DNA from: Zoroaster sp. YZ-2022
Taxonomy: Eukaryota; Echinodermata; Asteroidea; Forcipulatida; Zoroasteridae
Direction of reading: 5' to 3'
Length of the DNA: 64,000 nt
Assembly (NCBI GenBank): GCA_029582265.1
Contig: CM055817.1
Span: forward strand, 55,723,711 to 55,787,710
Shown here: positions 62,001 to 64,000 of the stretch, piece after piece
Layout: the number at the start of each line of letters is the position of its first letter
Position numbering within the stretch: the first letter of the stretch is position 1
Translations under genes and position numbers: made by a program
The notes under the pieces: model-generated
The model's input: only the letters and a program-made list of their open reading frames with translations
The model's database searches: none
What the model was told of the DNA's origin: nothing

Positions 62001-63131
62001 CTGACTCATTAGCATCGGAGAGCCCCAGCTCCGTGAGGAGAATGACATCCCATAATACATCGGAAAACTTTGGCTCCCAAGAATCCATCGAGTCCCATGG
62101 AAAGGACAAAAAGAAAGGGTTGAAGAAGAGAATGAAAAGTGCAATCGTGTCGTTAAAACGAGATAAGGTAAATAAGAAATAAAATCTTTATATCAATTAA
62201 ATATTTTGTATTTAGTAATTGGGTCATTCCACCAGGTTGGGGAAAGCTTTGTGACATAGTGTCCTTGTTACGTAGGTAGATGTACCATTCATTATCCTTA
62301 TTATGAGTGCACATTCTTGGGTCATTCCACCAGGTTGGGGCAAGCTTTGTGACACGGTGTCCTTGTTTACGTAGGTAGATGTACCATTCATTATCCTTAT
62401 TATGAGTGCACATTCTTGGGTCATTCCACCAGGTTGGGGCAAGCTTTGTGACATAGTGTCCTTGTTTACGTAGGTAGATGTACCATTCATTATCCTTATT
62501 ATGAGTGCACATTCTCTGTTCTTCAAATTCGAATGAAATCAATCTCTGTGCCTTGAATAGGAAGTTAATTTGGAGTAATAATAAATGATAATAAATGGTA
62601 CATTTACCTATGAAACAAGGGACACCTGTCACAAAGCTTGCCCCAACCTGGTGGAATCACCCATTTAGACTTTTATATACAAGGAATATTAGCCCTCTGT
62701 AAATGGGACTTCTGATTTTGTCTTCATTCAGAACCACCACAAAGAATCATCGGATACATATAGTCCATACAGCAGTACGTCTAGCCTAACTTCCCCACCG
62801 ACCGATGACACCCACCCACCCTCACCCAGAAACCCCCACCCGAACCCTTCAACCCCCTCAGATGACTCGTCGTGGCAGCCGCCACCCATCATCCTCAATG
62901 ACATCCGACGACGGAACCGGGGCGCCTCAACCTCGGATCTGCACACACCAGAGCCAAAAGTGGCACGGCCCCTGTCGTACCCGTTAAGGTTGAGATCTAT
63001 TTCAGAGAATCATATACCCTTGCAGGCTCTGTACACGCATGGTTCACTGAAGGAGGGAGCAGGGCCTGGTGAAGAACTTAAAAGTGGGGGAAATCTGGGG
63101 TCGGACTCGGAACAGTGTTCATCACAAGACA
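53005..63131 (+). CDS. RAB11FIP: class I Rab11-family interacting protein (5' part; gene leaves window)
   Basis: Coding exons on plus: 53005-53050, 54336-54480, 56610-56738, 59814-60007, 61043-61164, 61997-62167 and 62732-63131. All GT-AG, all phases agree, giving 402 codons so far. Residues about 11-135 form a C2 domain: ICRVVVHRAKHLIAKG, GKEHYMTSIADKTPNPTWNE, LDDFLGMVTIPVS, WYKLHQKANK and RGEIEISVEV. This matches the FIP1/2/5 type (known motifs GKEKYSTS, DKFLGQV, EWFRLESK, NRGEIKV). Like other FIP C2 domains it lacks a full set of calcium-binding aspartates. Ser/Pro-rich, basic disordered sequence follows (KKGLKKRMKSAIVSLKRDK; a proline-rich stretch in exon 7). The C-terminal Rab11-binding coiled coil lies beyond 64000. 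The family links Rab11 recycling endosomes to membranes and motors. The start is the only in-frame ATG after a TGA at 52971. Confidence 0.88.
53190..53625 (-). mobile_element. miniature element with GTCGTATCCGACCGCCACTT termini, copy 2
   Basis: GAATGTCGTATCCGACCGCC to GTGGCGGTCGGATACGACAT, the reverse complement of the copy at 31366-31810. It lies in FIP intron 1, 140 bp after exon 1. Confidence 0.92.
54482..54645 (+). mobile_element. tRNA-derived SINE directly on the FIP exon 2 donor
   Basis: The head AGCTCGGTGGTTGAGAGGTT carries an A-box-like stretch, CTGCACTAGTAAGCAG forms an anticodon-like stem-loop, and GTGGGTTCGAATCCCAC is a perfect T-arm. The body ends TACACACGTCGGTGTAGGACA. The acceptor stem does not pair, so it is not a functional tRNA. 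The element begins within two or three bases of the splice junction. A second copy is at 55585-55748. Confidence 0.85.
54678..55534. mobile_element. Tc1/mariner-like element with about 220-bp terminal inverted repeats
   Basis: TATAAACTCCTCAAAAAAAG plus TTCGGAAACTCAA at the left and its complement at the right, with inverted similarity continuing through TTACCAACTCATTT, CAATGATGTGCCATTTGTTA and TCACTTTACACCCACCCCCA. TA borders. The 400-bp interior has no recognisable transposase, only a weak 83-codon minus-strand frame. Confidence 0.92.
55585..55748 (+). mobile_element. tRNA-derived SINE, second copy in FIP intron 2
   Basis: Nearly identical to 54482-54645 (CAAGCTCGGTGGTCGAGAGG; GTGGGTTCGAATCCCGCCC; GTCGGTGTAGGGCAAAATGA). 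The two direct copies bracket the inverted-repeat element. Confidence 0.9.
55950..56280. repeat. dispersed repeat related to the 554-bp CNOT11 intron duplication
   Basis: AGTCAAAATGTTGATATACTTGCC, GTATTGTTCAGGGTGGTCAAA and TTGACTGGTTTTGACC are complements of blocks at 20085-20990. It is bounded by TTAACCCTACTACTAC and AGTAGGAGGGATAAG, which are imperfect inverted ends. Confidence 0.8.
57031..59027. repeat. 98-bp minisatellite, about 20 copies (FIP intron 3)
   Basis: The unit is AGAATGTGCACTCATAATAAG ... GTACATCTACCTACGTAACA ... TGTCACAAAGCTTGCCCCAA plus CCTGGTGGAATGACCCA. Each unit therefore ends with the host element's own terminal sequence. Units differ by a few substitutions and short indels. 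One more unit lies beyond the insertion (59654-59736), and three inverted units at 62245-62515. Confidence 0.95.
59028..59653. mobile_element. 626-bp inverted-repeat element nested in the 98-bp array
   Basis: GGCC, an A-run, then TGTTGAGTTGCCCTCCA at the left; TGGAGGGCAACTCAACA, a T-run, then GTGTGGCC at the right. The target duplication is TAA (59025-59027 and 59654-59656), interrupting CACTCATAATAAGG of one unit. A 3-bp TAA target fits PIF/Harbinger-type insertion (inference). Confidence 0.92.
60571..60786. repeat. 14-bp tandem repeat, about 15 copies (FIP intron 4)
   Basis: GATGGAGGTCATTT repeated almost without change (one unit has CAGTT). It was seeded within a sequence related to GATCCCATGACTGAA, which recurs at 60857. 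Confidence 0.95.
61172..61545 (+). mobile_element. 64-bp-repeat element inserted at the FIP exon 5 donor
   Basis: Five units of TTGTAGCTTTGCA(T/C)GGTGAAAAG type, then the CATTGAGTAGTAATTAGTTCTG tail. It is flanked by GGAAAGGTAACATTGT (61159-61174) and GGAATGGTAACATTGT (about 61533-61548), a 16-bp near-perfect target duplication that contains the splice donor GTAACA. Confidence 0.88.
62221..62662. mobile_element. 442-bp inverted copy of the 98-bp element (FIP intron 6)
   Basis: GGGTCATTCCACCAGGTTGG at the left and CCAACCTGGTGGAATCACCC at the right. It has three inverted 98-bp units and the unique edge CAAATTCGAATGAAATCAATC, which also edges the big element at about 57000. Orientation is opposite to 56907-59736. 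Confidence 0.92.
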
Positions 63132-64000
63132 GTAAGTAACCGAACTCGGAGAGTTTATTTTGACCTCTTTGTACTTCTCTATCTCCTTAACCAATTCGCA
63201 TCGGAGGCAGTGTATACACGCAATTGTTTTTGCACCGCGGATCGGAGAGCGTCTAAACACGCCATAGGAAACTCCGATATATTTGTATGCATGCTCGGTT
63301 GAGCCACGCGTGTACGGTGACATGCTCAGAAGACGAGGCCACGAGCTGTGGAAGCATCCATTAACGTATGTGTGGGAAAAAGAAACCCGCACAGGGGCCC
63401 AGAAAAACGTTTTTATTCCCGACGCGAACTGGTTAATAAAGATATGCTATAACTGAAGTAACTATAACTGAAGTATTGGCATTGTAATAACTAAATCCCC
63501 AAACCATTTTGTAAACGTTGCATCATAGAACAATAATGAAACAGAGTGTGTAGAACCAGCTGCTGTGCTCCAATAGGAATGTGACGTCACACTTGGGTTC
63601 TCTATAGGGCATATTCTCAGCCCCTAAATGTGCTCGGATTCCTTCGGATTTTGTTTGGACATAAACAATGATAACAACAACTAGGATCGGAACAACAGAG
63701 GGGAACAATAGGAGGTCCTTGGTGTATACTTTATTGTTAACCATGTCCTTGGTTGCACTCTAAACAAATCCTATGGGGCATACCTATATAAATCTAATAA
63801 CAATGGAAACAAAAGAAAGTCCTCATTATATATGCAAACACAAACATTGTATGTGGGGGTGTGTGTATCAGGTGGGGGGAGGGGTTGGGGGATTGTTCAG
63901 GAACGGGGTACAGTGGACCTGCTCGTCCACCACTCTCTACATAAACAGTTTTGTATCATTTATTTACAATTGTTGTTAAAAGTTACAAGTTTGCCCTTTC
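63132..64000 (+). other. start of FIP intron 7; nothing else seen
   Basis: After the GTAAGT at 63132 no further exon is recognised up to the window edge. A GGTGGGGGGAGGGGTTGGGGG stretch near 63871 and scattered short ORFs are the only features. Confidence 0.6.

Noticed and set aside
63069..63302. Plus-strand frame overlapping FIP exon 7 end
   Set aside because: It is out of frame with the FIP exon and reads across the GTAAGT donor into intron.

Overview
This is a eukaryotic, intron-rich, AT-rich animal genome window; nothing in it is bacterial. Gene density is low, exons are short with GT-AG borders, and most of the sequence is young repeats: small inverted-repeat elements, tRNA-derived SINEs with (ATT)n tails, LINE 3' ends, minisatellites and microsatellites. 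The gene content and repeat style suggest a marine invertebrate deuterostome, most likely an echinoderm such as a sea star. That placement is an impression, not something the sequence proves.

Six genes can be assembled by hand from exons whose splice phases agree. (1) 6.07-8.35 kb, minus: a three-exon secreted cysteine-rich protein with a follistatin/EGF-like tail. (2) 14.1-29.4 kb, minus: CNOT11, the CCR4-NOT subunit, in 11 exons (446 codons) and apparently complete. (3) 29.4-32.8 kb, plus: NDUFV3, the small accessory subunit of mitochondrial complex I, in 3 exons (101 codons). Its ATG lies 64 bases from the CNOT11 ATG, head to head. (4) and (5) 37.7-39.7 kb and 45.7-49.4 kb, minus: two tandem paralogues encoding short secreted precursors, each with a signal peptide, an acidic spacer, a Lys-Arg site and a four-cysteine C-terminal peptide. 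I do not recognise this family, and it is the best candidate here for an undescribed system. (6) 53.0 kb to beyond the right edge, plus: a class I Rab11-family interacting protein with an N-terminal C2 domain. Seven coding exons (402 codons) are visible; the C-terminal Rab11-binding region lies outside the window.

The most unusual structural feature is in CNOT11. Several of its exon borders are caught up in tandem arrays: the exon 6 acceptor in a 90-bp array that stays in frame, the exon 5 and exon 9 donors next to arrays that copy them, the last exon repeated in its own 3' flank, and an echo of the exon 8 donor. Intron 7 holds a roughly 39-copy array of a 54-bp unit that looks like a tiny exon on the opposite strand. 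In the Rab11-FIP gene, two mobile elements sit directly on splice donors, one with a target duplication that copies the donor. Introns 3 and 6 of the same gene carry the same 98-bp repeat in opposite orientations.

The rest is intergenic or intronic repeats. Several inverted-repeat elements are nested in others with clean target duplications, which gives relative ages. The SINE family and a CR1/L2-like LINE share a similar 3' tail, suggesting that the LINE mobilises the SINE. No true tRNA, rRNA, CRISPR or viral gene was found.
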